Shown here in pieces: positions 9,123 to 18,026 of a stretch of 64,000 bases of DNA. Position numbers and translations under genes: made by a program. The notes beneath the pieces are model-generated. The model ran no database searches and had not been told where the DNA came from. It saw only the letters and a program-made list of their open reading frames with translations. The DNA lies in assembly GCF_014384895.1 (NCBI RefSeq), contig NZ_JACRSQ010000012.1, positions 1 to 64,000 of the forward strand, in the 5' to 3' direction. This stretch comes from Bianquea renquensis. GTDB taxonomy: Bacteria > Bacillota > Clostridia > Lachnospirales > Bianqueaceae. How positions within the stretch are numbered: position 1 is the first letter of the stretch; every line of letters starts with the position of its first letter.

Positions 9123-9147
9123 AACTTCCTTACGGGAGGTTTTTTTG
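9123..9147 (+). terminator. Hairpin plus T-run in the leader of the sugar operon
   Basis: AACTTCC (9123-9129) pairs with GGAGGTT (9135-9141), with one G-T wobble, around TTACG and runs into seven T residues. It has the form of an intrinsic terminator but lies about 55 nt upstream of the binding-protein start codon. It may be an attenuator or may block read-through from an unseen upstream transcript. Confidence 0.5.
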
Positions 9148-9200
9148 GTAAGATTGGAATCACAGAAAATTTAATTATTTTAAAGGAGGAGCGATTCATC

Positions 9201-10601
9201 ATGAAACTTAAAAAGAGGATTTTAGCTATGGTACTTTTCTTATCAGTATTCCTGTCAATACCGGGCTGCGGACAGGGGAATTCTGCAGATTCCAACAGTA
9301 CGGATCCGGCAGAAACGAAAGATGTGATAACCGTATGGACGTCGGAAGCGCACAGTAAAACCGTCATTGAAAAAATGATTCAGGAGTTTAACAGCGGCGC
9401 GGGTGCGAAAAAAGGGATTGAAATTCAGTATGAAGTGAAAACGGATATTTCAAAGCTGGTGGAGTTGGGGGCTGCAACAGGAGATCTGCCGGATATTTTT
9501 TCCGGCGGCAATATGAGTCAGCTGGCGGAAGATGGAATAATCATTGCCCTTGAAGATATTGAAGGCGGAGAAAAGCTTGTCGATACATATCGCGATTATT
9601 TACTGGTCAATACTCATACGTATAAGGGAAAAACCTATAAGCTTCCGTTCAGCGCAACACTTCATGGATTACTGTATAACAAGGATATGTTCAAGGCTGC
9701 CGGACTTGTAGATGAAAACGGTGAGCCAACGCCTCCGAAAACATTTGCAGAATTAAGGGAGTACGCCAATATTTTAACGGACGAATCCAAACAGGAATAT
9801 GGTCTGGTCGTTCCCATTGGCTGGGGCGTCAACAGCTTCCTTGACAGCGTTGTTCCAATGGCGCGCGTGTCCACCGGATTACAGAACGGATACAATCCGA
9901 AAACGGGAGAATATGACTTCACGTCCATGAATGCGGCTGTCCAGACATTGCTGGATATCAAACATGACGGGAGCGTTGTTCCGGGCGCTGACGGTATGGA
10001 CAATGACACTGCAAGAGCGCGATTTGCGGCAGGAGGAATTGGCATGAAGTTTGGATATTCCTTTGACGTCGGTGTGTTAACGGATCAGTTCCCGGCGGAA
10101 ATTGATTGGGGTGTTGCGCCAATCCCGTCTGAAAATGAGAATGATGTATATAAGCAGCCGTATAACCTTGGCTTCTTTGCAGCGATTAACAGCAAGGCTG
10201 TTGAACGCGTGGGAGCGGAAAAGATATTGACGGTATATGAATTCCTGCACAGCGATGAGTTTTTAAAGGAACTGTATGAGGAAGGAATGTATATCCCCTA
10301 CAAAGCAGAGATTGCCGAAAATGCAACATATACGGGGGATAAAAAGGGATGGGCGGAATTTACAGAAATGTTAAGCATATCCGATAAGAATCTGCCCACA
10401 ATGCCGTATCAGACTTCACCGGATCTGAAGCTGCCGGCGGAATGCTGGGTTGAAGATATTTGGAGCGAAAAGGTTTCTTATGATCAATTTGCGGAAGAGG
10501 TTACCCAAAGGGTGAATGAAAGCGTTGCGGAGTATCAGGCCGCGTATCCGGATGAAGATTATAGTGTTTATATTACTTCTGATTACGATTCGAAGAGATA
10601 A
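9201..10601 (+). CDS. Sugar ABC transporter substrate-binding lipoprotein
   Basis: The 466-residue protein begins with a signal peptide and lipobox ending IPGC at about residue 23, so it should be a lipid-anchored receptor outside the membrane. The mature part is a family 1 extracellular solute-binding protein (ITVWTSEAHSKTVIEKMIQEFN, DIFSGGNMSQLAEDG, LPFSATLHGLLYNKDMF). I chose ATG 9201 because AAAGGAGGAG precedes it and the signal peptide starts there. It is the first gene of the operon with the two permeases downstream. The exact sugar cannot be read; the neighbours suggest oligosaccharides from a rhamnose-containing glycan. Confidence 0.9.
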   Translation: MKLKKRILAMVLFLSVFLSIPGCGQGNSADSNSTDPAETKDVITVWTSEAHSKTVIEKMIQEFNSGAGAKKGIEIQYEVKTDISKLVELGAATGDLPDIFSGGNMSQLAEDGIIIALEDIEGGEKLVDTYRDYLLVNTHTYKGKTYKLPFSATLHGLLYNKDMFKAAGLVDENGEPTPPKTFAELREYANILTDESKQEYGLVVPIGWGVNSFLDSVVPMARVSTGLQNGYNPKTGEYDFTSMNAAVQTLLDIKHDGSVVPGADGMDNDTARARFAAGGIGMKFGYSFDVGVLTDQFPAEIDWGVAPIPSENENDVYKQPYNLGFFAAINSKAVERVGAEKILTVYEFLHSDEFLKELYEEGMYIPYKAEIAENATYTGDKKGWAEFTEMLSISDKNLPTMPYQTSPDLKLPAECWVEDIWSEKVSYDQFAEEVTQRVNESVAEYQAAYPDEDYSVYITSDYDSKR

Positions 10602-10620
10602 CAGGAAGCCTGATTTTGAA

Positions 10621-10650
10621 GGGGCTACCGCACTGACATGCGGCAGCCCC
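10621..10650 (+). terminator. Stem-loop between binding protein and permease genes
   Basis: GGGGCTACCGCA (10621-10632) pairs with TGCGGCAGCCCC (10639-10650), with one mismatch. No T-run follows. This fits a partial terminator or an mRNA-stabilising structure that raises expression of the binding protein above the permeases. Confidence 0.6.
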
Positions 10651-10715
10651 CAATGAAATAACAGAAACCTTATTCATGGCTGGAGGGCATGTAAGTTAAT
10701 AAGGGGAGAGACGAT

Positions 10716-11654
10716 ATGCATGGAAAAAGAAAAAATGTTACAAAGGAATTCGGAAACTTAAATTTTTCGGAAGAAATGGCTTGTTATCTCATCCTGATCG
10801 TTCCAATTGTGGGATTTTTAGTATTCATTTTATACCCCTATTTATGGGCGGGAAAGTGGTCGTTTTTTAATTATACAGGAGTGGCTTCCCAAACCAGATT
10901 TGTTGGTTGGGAAAATTTTATAAATATTTTTACAAAAGATAAATCTTATTGGCATGCATGGCTGGTAACGCTAAAATTTACTATGTTAAAATTGCCCATT
11001 GAGATTCCGTTAGCGCTGCTATTAGCCACAATTTTACAAAAAGATTCTCTGCGTGGCAAGGGGATTTTCCGCTCTGTTTATTATTTGCCCAGTATTATCA
11101 GCGTGGCCATTGTGGGAGCTATCTTTTCCAATTTATTTGATTTCAGAGGGGTTATAAATTCTTGCCTGATGAGATTCAATATAATTCAACGTCCCATTGA
11201 TTGGTTTGCTGATTATTCTACTTCTATGGCTGTGCTTCTCACAGCATCCATTTGGCTGTCATTTGGCGTAAATGTTCTATACTTTATGGCGGCTTTATCG
11301 AATGTTCCGGTAGAACTTTATGAAGCGGCAAGTGTGGAAGGCGCAGGCAGGATTCGTAAGTTTTTTTCTATTACACTGCCTATGATTGCGCCGGTTTTTC
11401 AGACCATTTTATTATTGGCAATTAATGGGACCCTGCAAACGGGTGAATTTATTATCGTACTTTCAAATGGAGCCCCTGGTGGGACGACTTTTACCGTAGG
11501 CGCGTATTTGATCAATGCGTTTGTTCCTGGATTTGCGACAGGAAGTCCCAATATAGGGTATGGCAGCGCGCTTTCCCTGGTAACCTCAGTGTTCTATTGT
11601 TTGATTGCTGTTGCCTATATGAAGGTGAGTACGCGTCTGGCCAACAACAGCTAA
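10716..11654 (+). CDS. Sugar ABC transporter permease, first subunit
   Basis: The 312-residue integral membrane protein has six predicted spans and the EAA loop that contacts the ATPase (YEAASVEGAGRIRKFFSITLPMI reads EAA-x3-G-x9-I-x-LP). It resembles the LplB/UgpA/MalF type of the CUT1 family. The ribosome binding site AAGGGGAG lies 7 nt before the ATG. No ATP-binding subunit is in the operon, as is common in Bacillota, where a shared MsmK-type ATPase is encoded elsewhere. Confidence 0.9.
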   Translation: MHGKRKNVTKEFGNLNFSEEMACYLILIVPIVGFLVFILYPYLWAGKWSFFNYTGVASQTRFVGWENFINIFTKDKSYWHAWLVTLKFTMLKLPIEIPLALLLATILQKDSLRGKGIFRSVYYLPSIISVAIVGAIFSNLFDFRGVINSCLMRFNIIQRPIDWFADYSTSMAVLLTASIWLSFGVNVLYFMAALSNVPVELYEAASVEGAGRIRKFFSITLPMIAPVFQTILLLAINGTLQTGEFIIVLSNGAPGGTTFTVGAYLINAFVPGFATGSPNIGYGSALSLVTSVFYCLIAVAYMKVSTRLANNS

Positions 11655-11665
11655 GGAGGATAATT

Positions 11666-12517
11666 GTGGAGAGAAGGAATAGAATAGTGAATTTGATTTG
11701 TTATTTGTTTCTGCTTATCATCCTGCTTGCAACATTATTTCCTCTTATATATACGATCCTTTCTTCATTTAAGACAAACATGGAGCTTTTAAGTGATCCT
11801 GGGAGAATTTTTCCGGAGCGCTTTACTGTCGATAATTATATTCGCGCCTGGAATTCAGACAGCTTACAGATTGGAAGAATGTTTATAAACAGCGTACTCT
11901 ATACGCTTGGATGCGTCATGATTATGCTGATAGAAGCATCCTTATATGGCTATGTGTTTGCTCGGGGCAAATTCAGGGGTAAACGTATTTTGTTTCTGGT
12001 TTTTTCTTCCTTAATGTTTATTAATTTGGGCTCTATCACTATTTATCCATTATTGGAGGTTTTGGCTTCTGTTAAGCTAAAAAGTTCGCTTTGGGCCTTA
12101 TTGGTATATAAAATTTTTGCAATCCCGATTGTGAATATTTATCTTGTGAAAAGTTATATTCAGTCGCTGCCGATTGCCCTTGATGAGGCCGCGAAGATTG
12201 ATGGATGCGGGTTTGTGGGAATATTTTTCCGTATTATCCGGCCGATGCTAAAGCCGATTATGGCTACAATAGGGATGCTTTCCTTTAATAGTTCCTGGAA
12301 TGAATATTTGTTTCCGGCGGTTTTTACAATGGCAAAGCCGGAGCAGCAAACCTTGATCGTGGGGATTATAGCTTTGAAAAACTCTTCTGAATCGGCGGTG
12401 AGCTGGGATTTGATGTTTGCAGGAACAACGATTTCGCTTATCCCTGTTTTGCTTGCCTTTGCATTTGCAAACCGATATTTTGTCAAGGGGATTGCTATGG
12501 GAGCATTAAAAGGATAA
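11666..12517 (+). CDS. Sugar ABC transporter permease, second subunit
   Basis: The 283-residue protein partners the preceding permease (YtcP/LplC/MalG type). Its EAA loop reads LDEAAKIDGCGFVGIFFRII followed by RPMLKP, and it has six hydrophobic spans. I start at GTG 11666, with AAGGAGG 8 nt upstream and 11 nt after the previous stop. A longer in-frame extension to 11597 would overlap the first permease and has no start signal. It carries a typical final span (SLIPVLLAFAFANRYFVKGIAMGALKG pattern). Confidence 0.9.
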   Translation: MERRNRIVNLICYLFLLIILLATLFPLIYTILSSFKTNMELLSDPGRIFPERFTVDNYIRAWNSDSLQIGRMFINSVLYTLGCVMIMLIEASLYGYVFARGKFRGKRILFLVFSSLMFINLGSITIYPLLEVLASVKLKSSLWALLVYKIFAIPIVNIYLVKSYIQSLPIALDEAAKIDGCGFVGIFFRIIRPMLKPIMATIGMLSFNSSWNEYLFPAVFTMAKPEQQTLIVGIIALKNSSESAVSWDLMFAGTTISLIPVLLAFAFANRYFVKGIAMGALKG

Positions 12518-12543
12518 CTCATTTGATGAAGGGGTTGATTACG

Positions 12544-15500
12544 ATGAGAAAAAGAGTCGTATCATTAGTAGTGCTTTTGGTATTGATGTTGATCTTTGCG
12601 CTTGAGTCTTCTGTTTTCGCAATAGAGTTTTCCAGAGGAAGTGATGAAAATTCAGAAATAAAACAAAGCGCCGCCTATTTCAGAGAGGATTTTGGGAACG
12701 GCTTAGGTGATTGGTCTGTAAACTATCAGATGGCAGTGAATGCAGCTGGACAATTAGCGACTACCGTTAGCAATGGAGTATGTAAGGTTGTCAGTCCTCT
12801 GGATTTTGCGGTGAAGGATATGATATTGGAATACGATATGCAGATTTCCAGTAATGCGGCAGATAACTTTATGTTTGTTACGGATTTACGGTGCGAGGAT
12901 AAAGTAGATGCTGTGCGTATTATACTGTATAAAAATGCGATAACAGTGATTTCCTCCACGGCATCTGGAACAGCCCGGCAGGTTTACAGTAAGAGTGTTG
13001 TAGATTTTGATGAGATGTACCGTGTAAGAGTGAAGTTAATCGGTAATAGTCTTTCTTATGAAATAAAAAATGCCGCTCAAGATGAGTTTGAGAAAATTTT
13101 TAAAGTGGATGGGATGACTCTTGACCAAAAGGGACAGTTTTCTTTTCTGGTATCGAATACGGACGCCTTGATTGACAATATTTTTGTAACCAATCTTGAT
13201 GTTGTAACAGAACAGAATACTTACTATTCAGAAGATTTCAAAAACGGACTGGATGACTGGTCTGTAAAATATCAGATGGAAGTAAACGTAGAGGGACAAT
13301 TAGCTACCACCGTGAATGAAGGTGTATGTAAGGTTGTCAGTCCGTCGGATTTTGCGGTTGAAAATATGATTTTAGAATACGATATGCAAATTTCCGCTAA
13401 TGCGGCAAATAATTTTATGTTCGTGACAGATTTGCGGTGCGAGGATAAAGTAGATGCCGTCCGTATTATTCTATATAAAGATGCGATGACAGTAATTGCC
13501 TCTACTATGTCTGGACCAGCTCGCCAGGTCTGCAATGAGAGTGTTATAAATTTTGACACAGTGTATCGTGTTAGAATTAAGTTAGTGGATGATACGCTTA
13601 TTTATGAGATAAGGAGTGTCGATGAAGAGGAATTTGTCACAATTTTTGAAATGAGTGGGATAATGCTAAGTCAAAAAGGGCAGTTCTCTTTTTTGGTATC
13701 CAATGCGGAGGCATTGATTGATAATGTTTCTTTAGTGAATCTTGATGACGATGAGATTCAATTTGAAAAAGCTTATTATTATATTAATACAGGAACCACC
13801 GCATCGCTGGATTTTTGGAATCGAGGGAATCATAATGTGGTATTTTCTTCCAGCAATCATAGCGTCGCAACAGTTGACAACGAAGGCAATGTTACGGCAA
13901 TCGCGAAAGGAGAGGCATATATCACGGTTGCGACTATAAACGGAGATGAAAGTTCTATGTGTAAAGTAATCTCCACAAAACCGGTTACCAATGTTGTTCT
14001 GCATAAGAATACCATGCAATTAGAAGTTGGGGAATCAGAGGAATTATTGGGCTATATTGTTCCAAATGATGCTACTAATACCCTGATTTATTGGGAGGTA
14101 GAGGATCCTGAAATTATCAGTCTTACAGGAATACGCAGCAGCGCCCGCGGTGTTACGGCCCTTAAACCCGGTCAGACGAAAATAAAGGTAACCTCTGATG
14201 AGGGCGGATATGTCAGTATATGCAATGTTACTGTAACTGAAAAAACAATACCAGATTCTAAAAATGCCACGTTATATTTTGATGGATATAAGCGGGAGAT
14301 TCCAGAATATATTTATGGAAATATTGAAACCACAACGCTTTATCAGGCAAGTGCAGGTATGCTGAATCAAAATCGTAATATTGAGACAGAAAAAGCAAAT
14401 GAACTCTATAAAATGCAATTGAATAAGGAAACAGGTTTTCAATTCCTGCGTTCATATGTTCATTGGTATGACTGGCAGACCGGTTACCCTACCAACGTTT
14501 CAGATGAACAGCGTGGCAATCTGATTGCATATCCATTACAATACTATTTTGAAAATGCTGACGCAGTGAATATGCCTATTTGTATTGGTATTAATGTAAA
14601 TCAGGATGTTGAAACGGCTTTTGAGGGAATCAAAAAAATTAAGGAGTTGTCTGATGGAAGACCATTTTGGATTGAATATGGTAATGAGCTGTATGCAATC
14701 AGTGCAGAAGAAATTGTTGCAAATGTGGACGTGTATGTAAGGAAACTACGAGAACTAAATAATTTAGTGAAAGCATACGATCCAAACATTAAAATAGGCG
14801 TACCGTTATTGGCCTTGAGCGCTGATCGTGCTATTAAAAATGATCCTAACAACTGGGTGCGCAGCGAAGACGATTGGGAATATACGCAAGGGGCGCGCGC
14901 TTTAGAGTGGAACAAGGCTTTAGCACAGAATCCTGATTGTTATGACGCTATCGTGGTACATTATTATTCCGGTATTCATAATTTTACAGATATTAAACCT
15001 AAGGATTTACTCCGAATCCATCTAAAAGATGTGTTGCTGCAAGGTTTTTCTACAGAAGCGATGTTAAAACGACAATATCCGGGAAAAGAACTCTGGGTTA
15101 CCGAATATGGAGTGCTGTCCTATAATGTTCAGGTGGGAGCAGATGAAGCAGAGCGCGGGCGGCGCCAGTATTGTAAGAGTCTTGGCAATGCCATTACCTA
15201 TCTTGTAACTTTTTTGGAGCAATTGAAGAATGGCGCCACCTTAACCTCAGCAGCCAGTATTATTGGCGGCAATGGTTTTGAATGCTATCAGGTTGTCGGA
15301 AACAATGCGTTGTTTTCAGAAAATGAGTTGGTAAAGCTGCCAAACGGATACTTGTATGAAAAATTTTCTCCGATCATAAATTCATCGACACATTATTATG
15401 ATCTCATGCAGAAAGAAGGGACTGTTTATACCTCACAAATAGATTTAAACGGTGAACGTATTGATGTCCTGTCGCCGGATATTCTGGCATATGGTTTCGG

Positions 15501-16584
15501 TGATGATAGTAAGGCCAATTATATTTTGCTTATTAATCAGTATGAAAATCCAACTACAGTGACAATTGAGGGCACTGATGTAACGCCGCTTTGGGTCTAT
15601 GAAGGTACTTATGGAGCATATCCTTATTGGACCAATAATCCCAACAGCAGGATGTCAGACGTCCCACAGCATATAGATGTTCCTGTGGATCTAGAGGGGA
15701 TACCGCAAGAAAATATTGAGTTGCCGCCATTTTCGATTACCTGCGTAGGAGTTTCCAAAGGCATCAACGATGGGATTTCGGCGCAACTGCGTGAAAAGCT
15801 GTCGGATACAATCGTACTGAAAAGCTCTGCGAGCCAGGCACTTGGTATAAATGGAGAAATCTTCTATGTAGATAGTTTTGATTCTACGGTACAAACCGTA
15901 ATGGTAGATGGTCAATTGTTTGTTCCGGCACGTGCGTTGCTTACTAACGATAACATTTTGGTGTCGTATGACAGCGTAGAACAACAAATGTCAGCTGTCA
16001 GGATCGCAGAAGACGGAAATTCATATTCCAGTGTGTTTGATATCCGGGAAAATGAAATTATGATAGACAGGTTGGAAATCTTTCCGGAGGGAGGAGGCGG
16101 CGTTATTTATGAAGGTGGAAGAACGATATCTCTGGAAACCCAACTGCCGGGTTCCGTTGAAGAGTTGTACTTACCGCTTGAAATTATTGCCCAGATTACC
16201 GGAAGATGTGTGATTAATTGCGGTGAAGGCGTCTATTTACTGAGTAAAAGCGCCATTGTGCTGAATAGTGAGGAAATACAGATATTGAGTATGGCTTTAC
16301 GCAATCCAACCGGAGAGGAAGCGGGGGAAGAGACGGACTCCGGCTTGTCGGCCGGTGAAATGCCAATTGAGGACATGTCTTCCGACGATTCCTCTTCCGA
16401 CAGCGCGGAAGAGGAATCGCCGCGGCCAAAGGCTGACGGAACCGTGACGGATTTTGAGGGGTATGTCAAGGAGGAAAGCGGGGTGACTTTGCCGAAGACC
16501 GGAGACAACGACAATCCAGCTCTGTGGGCGGTTGTGACCGTATCTTCCCTTATGCTGATTCTCCTGGTACTTATCCGGCGTTGA
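12544..16584 (+). CDS. Giant LPKTG-anchored surface glycoside hydrolase
   Basis: The 1346-residue secreted protein has these parts in order: a signal peptide (to about residue 27); two homologous ~180-residue beta-sandwich-like repeats (about 45-220 and 228-400, each starting FxxGLxDWSVxYQM); a BIG2-type Ig domain (about 410-570, with ATVDNEGNVTAIAKGEAYITV); and a TIM-barrel glycosidase of clan GH-A. In the barrel the acid/base motif is IEYGNE (E715) and a nucleophile candidate is WVTEYG (E854). A copper-amine-oxidase-like small domain (VMVDGQLFVPARALL), an acidic Ser/Glu linker, LPKTG at 1316-1320, a membrane span and a final RR complete it. It probably hydrolyses a glycan at the cell wall, feeding the transporter upstream. 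ATG 12544 fits the signal peptide and an AAGGGG site. The GH family cannot be fixed by eye (GH39/GH51-like). No sortase is in the window. Confidence 0.85.
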   Translation: MRKRVVSLVVLLVLMLIFALESSVFAIEFSRGSDENSEIKQSAAYFREDFGNGLGDWSVNYQMAVNAAGQLATTVSNGVCKVVSPLDFAVKDMILEYDMQISSNAADNFMFVTDLRCEDKVDAVRIILYKNAITVISSTASGTARQVYSKSVVDFDEMYRVRVKLIGNSLSYEIKNAAQDEFEKIFKVDGMTLDQKGQFSFLVSNTDALIDNIFVTNLDVVTEQNTYYSEDFKNGLDDWSVKYQMEVNVEGQLATTVNEGVCKVVSPSDFAVENMILEYDMQISANAANNFMFVTDLRCEDKVDAVRIILYKDAMTVIASTMSGPARQVCNESVINFDTVYRVRIKLVDDTLIYEIRSVDEEEFVTIFEMSGIMLSQKGQFSFLVSNAEALIDNVSLVNLDDDEIQFEKAYYYINTGTTASLDFWNRGNHNVVFSSSNHSVATVDNEGNVTAIAKGEAYITVATINGDESSMCKVISTKPVTNVVLHKNTMQLEVGESEELLGYIVPNDATNTLIYWEVEDPEIISLTGIRSSARGVTALKPGQTKIKVTSDEGGYVSICNVTVTEKTIPDSKNATLYFDGYKREIPEYIYGNIETTTLYQASAGMLNQNRNIETEKANELYKMQLNKETGFQFLRSYVHWYDWQTGYPTNVSDEQRGNLIAYPLQYYFENADAVNMPICIGINVNQDVETAFEGIKKIKELSDGRPFWIEYGNELYAISAEEIVANVDVYVRKLRELNNLVKAYDPNIKIGVPLLALSADRAIKNDPNNWVRSEDDWEYTQGARALEWNKALAQNPDCYDAIVVHYYSGIHNFTDIKPKDLLRIHLKDVLLQGFSTEAMLKRQYPGKELWVTEYGVLSYNVQVGADEAERGRRQYCKSLGNAITYLVTFLEQLKNGATLTSAASIIGGNGFECYQVVGNNALFSENELVKLPNGYLYEKFSPIINSSTHYYDLMQKEGTVYTSQIDLNGERIDVLSPDILAYGFGDDSKANYILLINQYENPTTVTIEGTDVTPLWVYEGTYGAYPYWTNNPNSRMSDVPQHIDVPVDLEGIPQENIELPPFSITCVGVSKGINDGISAQLREKLSDTIVLKSSASQALGINGEIFYVDSFDSTVQTVMVDGQLFVPARALLTNDNILVSYDSVEQQMSAVRIAEDGNSYSSVFDIRENEIMIDRLEIFPEGGGGVIYEGGRTISLETQLPGSVEELYLPLEIIAQITGRCVINCGEGVYLLSKSAIVLNSEEIQILSMALRNPTGEEAGEETDSGLSAGEMPIEDMSSDDSSSDSAEEESPRPKADGTVTDFEGYVKEESGVTLPKTGDNDNPALWAVVTVSSLMLILLVLIRR

Positions 16585-16637
16585 AGGAAGGACAGGAATC
16601 TGAAGTTTATGAAAAAGAAGGGGAGGGAAAGGACTGT

Positions 16638-18026
16638 ATGGAAATAGACTGCAATTGGTGGCATAAACCATATTTGCCTGTTTATAACGAAGAGAAAAGA
16701 AATGCGCCTTATATATGCAGGCTGGCGCCCAATGAAACAGGATTTGAAGCGGAATGGTTCGATCTAGGCTCAGAGGAACAGCATATGCTGTATTGGCAGC
16801 ATATTAGCTGGACGGACTGGAAAGGAATGCCTGTTTCATCTAATTTAGTGAAAGTTGGCGGGCTAAAGAAGAATGAAGACTATAGATTCTTTATTGAATC
16901 AAAAGAGGGAAGAAAGAGTCATGTACGTCTGGTGCGCACGGGCATGGTTCCCGGGGTCGTAGTGAATTATATTCATCCGCGTGAAACCCAGTATATTTAT
17001 TCTGGCGCACATACCTGTTCGCCTTCGCTGCTTAAGCTTCCGAACGGCGTCCTGTTAGCATCTCATGATGTGTATCAAAAGGACGGAGGACAAAACCTTA
17101 CCATCCTATATCGTTCTTATGACGGAGGCGCTCATTGGCATTTTGTGACAGAATTGTTCCCATGCTGTTGGGGAAGCCTGTTCTGGCATGATGGAAAAGT
17201 GTACTGTTTCGGCGTTTCTACGGAATATGGAGACTTGCTATTGGGATGCTCTCATGACGAGGGCGAGACCTGGACCGGCCCAATTGTCCTGGGATATGGC
17301 GCGTGCTGCGGCAGCCAGAATGGGTTCCAGAAAGCGCCGTTCCCCGTGATAACTTATGGGGAACGGTTGTGGACCATGGTGGAATTTGGTTCCTGGAGTA
17401 CAGGAGAGTTTTGTTATCTGATTTTTAGCGCGGCGATAGATTCAAATTTGATGTGCCCGAAAAGCTGGATTGCCACAGAGCCATTGAAAATGAACTATAG
17501 AGAATGGGGATGTAACGAGATTTCCGACAAGCTGTCGCTTGGATATGACCCCTTGCCGATTGAAGGAAATCTGGTTGTTACTCCGGAAGGAAGCATGAAG
17601 GCGATTCTCCGCTTTACAAACAATTATGCAGTACTTTTGGGCATGGATTTCCAGGAGCCTGAACGGGCTCTCTGGTTTGAAAACCTGATTTCTTTTCCTA
17701 TGGCGCATTCAAAATTTGAAATACGAAAAAATGAAGAAGGGCGCTATATTGCGCTGGGGAACTCGCTGCCGCGTCGAAATATTCTTTCTATGTATAGCTC
17801 AGATGACCTGAGACATTGGGAGTGGGAAAAAAATATACTGGATTTTTCAGGGGAAGACTATGATGGGGTATATACAGGTGTTCAATATCCATCCTTTTTT
17901 ATGGAACGCAACGAGGTTTCGATATTAATACGTGCAGCGCTGAACCGTGCGGATAATTTTCATGACGCTAATTACCTGTTGTTTTGCAGGACAAAGCGGG
18001 GGAGGTCGGAGGATGAGCGACCATAA
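16638..18026 (+). CDS. Sialidase-fold (BNR/Asp-box) protein, putative glycosidase
   Basis: The 462-residue protein has no signal peptide and so is probably cytoplasmic. Asp-box motifs SYDGGAHW and SHDEGETW mark a six-bladed beta-propeller of the sialidase/neuraminidase superfamily. The stretch SPSLLKLPNGVLLASHDVYQ resembles the first blade. I see no clear sialidase arginine triad, so substrate and even hydrolase activity are uncertain. ATG 16638 follows GGGAGGGAAAGG. The gene sits between the surface glycosidase and the rhamnosidase and overlaps the latter by 14 nt, so it probably acts in the same degradation pathway. Confidence 0.65.
   Translation: MEIDCNWWHKPYLPVYNEEKRNAPYICRLAPNETGFEAEWFDLGSEEQHMLYWQHISWTDWKGMPVSSNLVKVGGLKKNEDYRFFIESKEGRKSHVRLVRTGMVPGVVVNYIHPRETQYIYSGAHTCSPSLLKLPNGVLLASHDVYQKDGGQNLTILYRSYDGGAHWHFVTELFPCCWGSLFWHDGKVYCFGVSTEYGDLLLGCSHDEGETWTGPIVLGYGACCGSQNGFQKAPFPVITYGERLWTMVEFGSWSTGEFCYLIFSAAIDSNLMCPKSWIATEPLKMNYREWGCNEISDKLSLGYDPLPIEGNLVVTPEGSMKAILRFTNNYAVLLGMDFQEPERALWFENLISFPMAHSKFEIRKNEEGRYIALGNSLPRRNILSMYSSDDLRHWEWEKNILDFSGEDYDGVYTGVQYPSFFMERNEVSILIRAALNRADNFHDANYLLFCRTKRGRSEDERP

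Noticed and set aside
9017..9367. N-terminal extension of the histidine kinase by 117 codons
   Set aside because: It would overlap the divergent promoter and the leader of the sugar operon and has no ribosome binding site; ATG 9016 has one.
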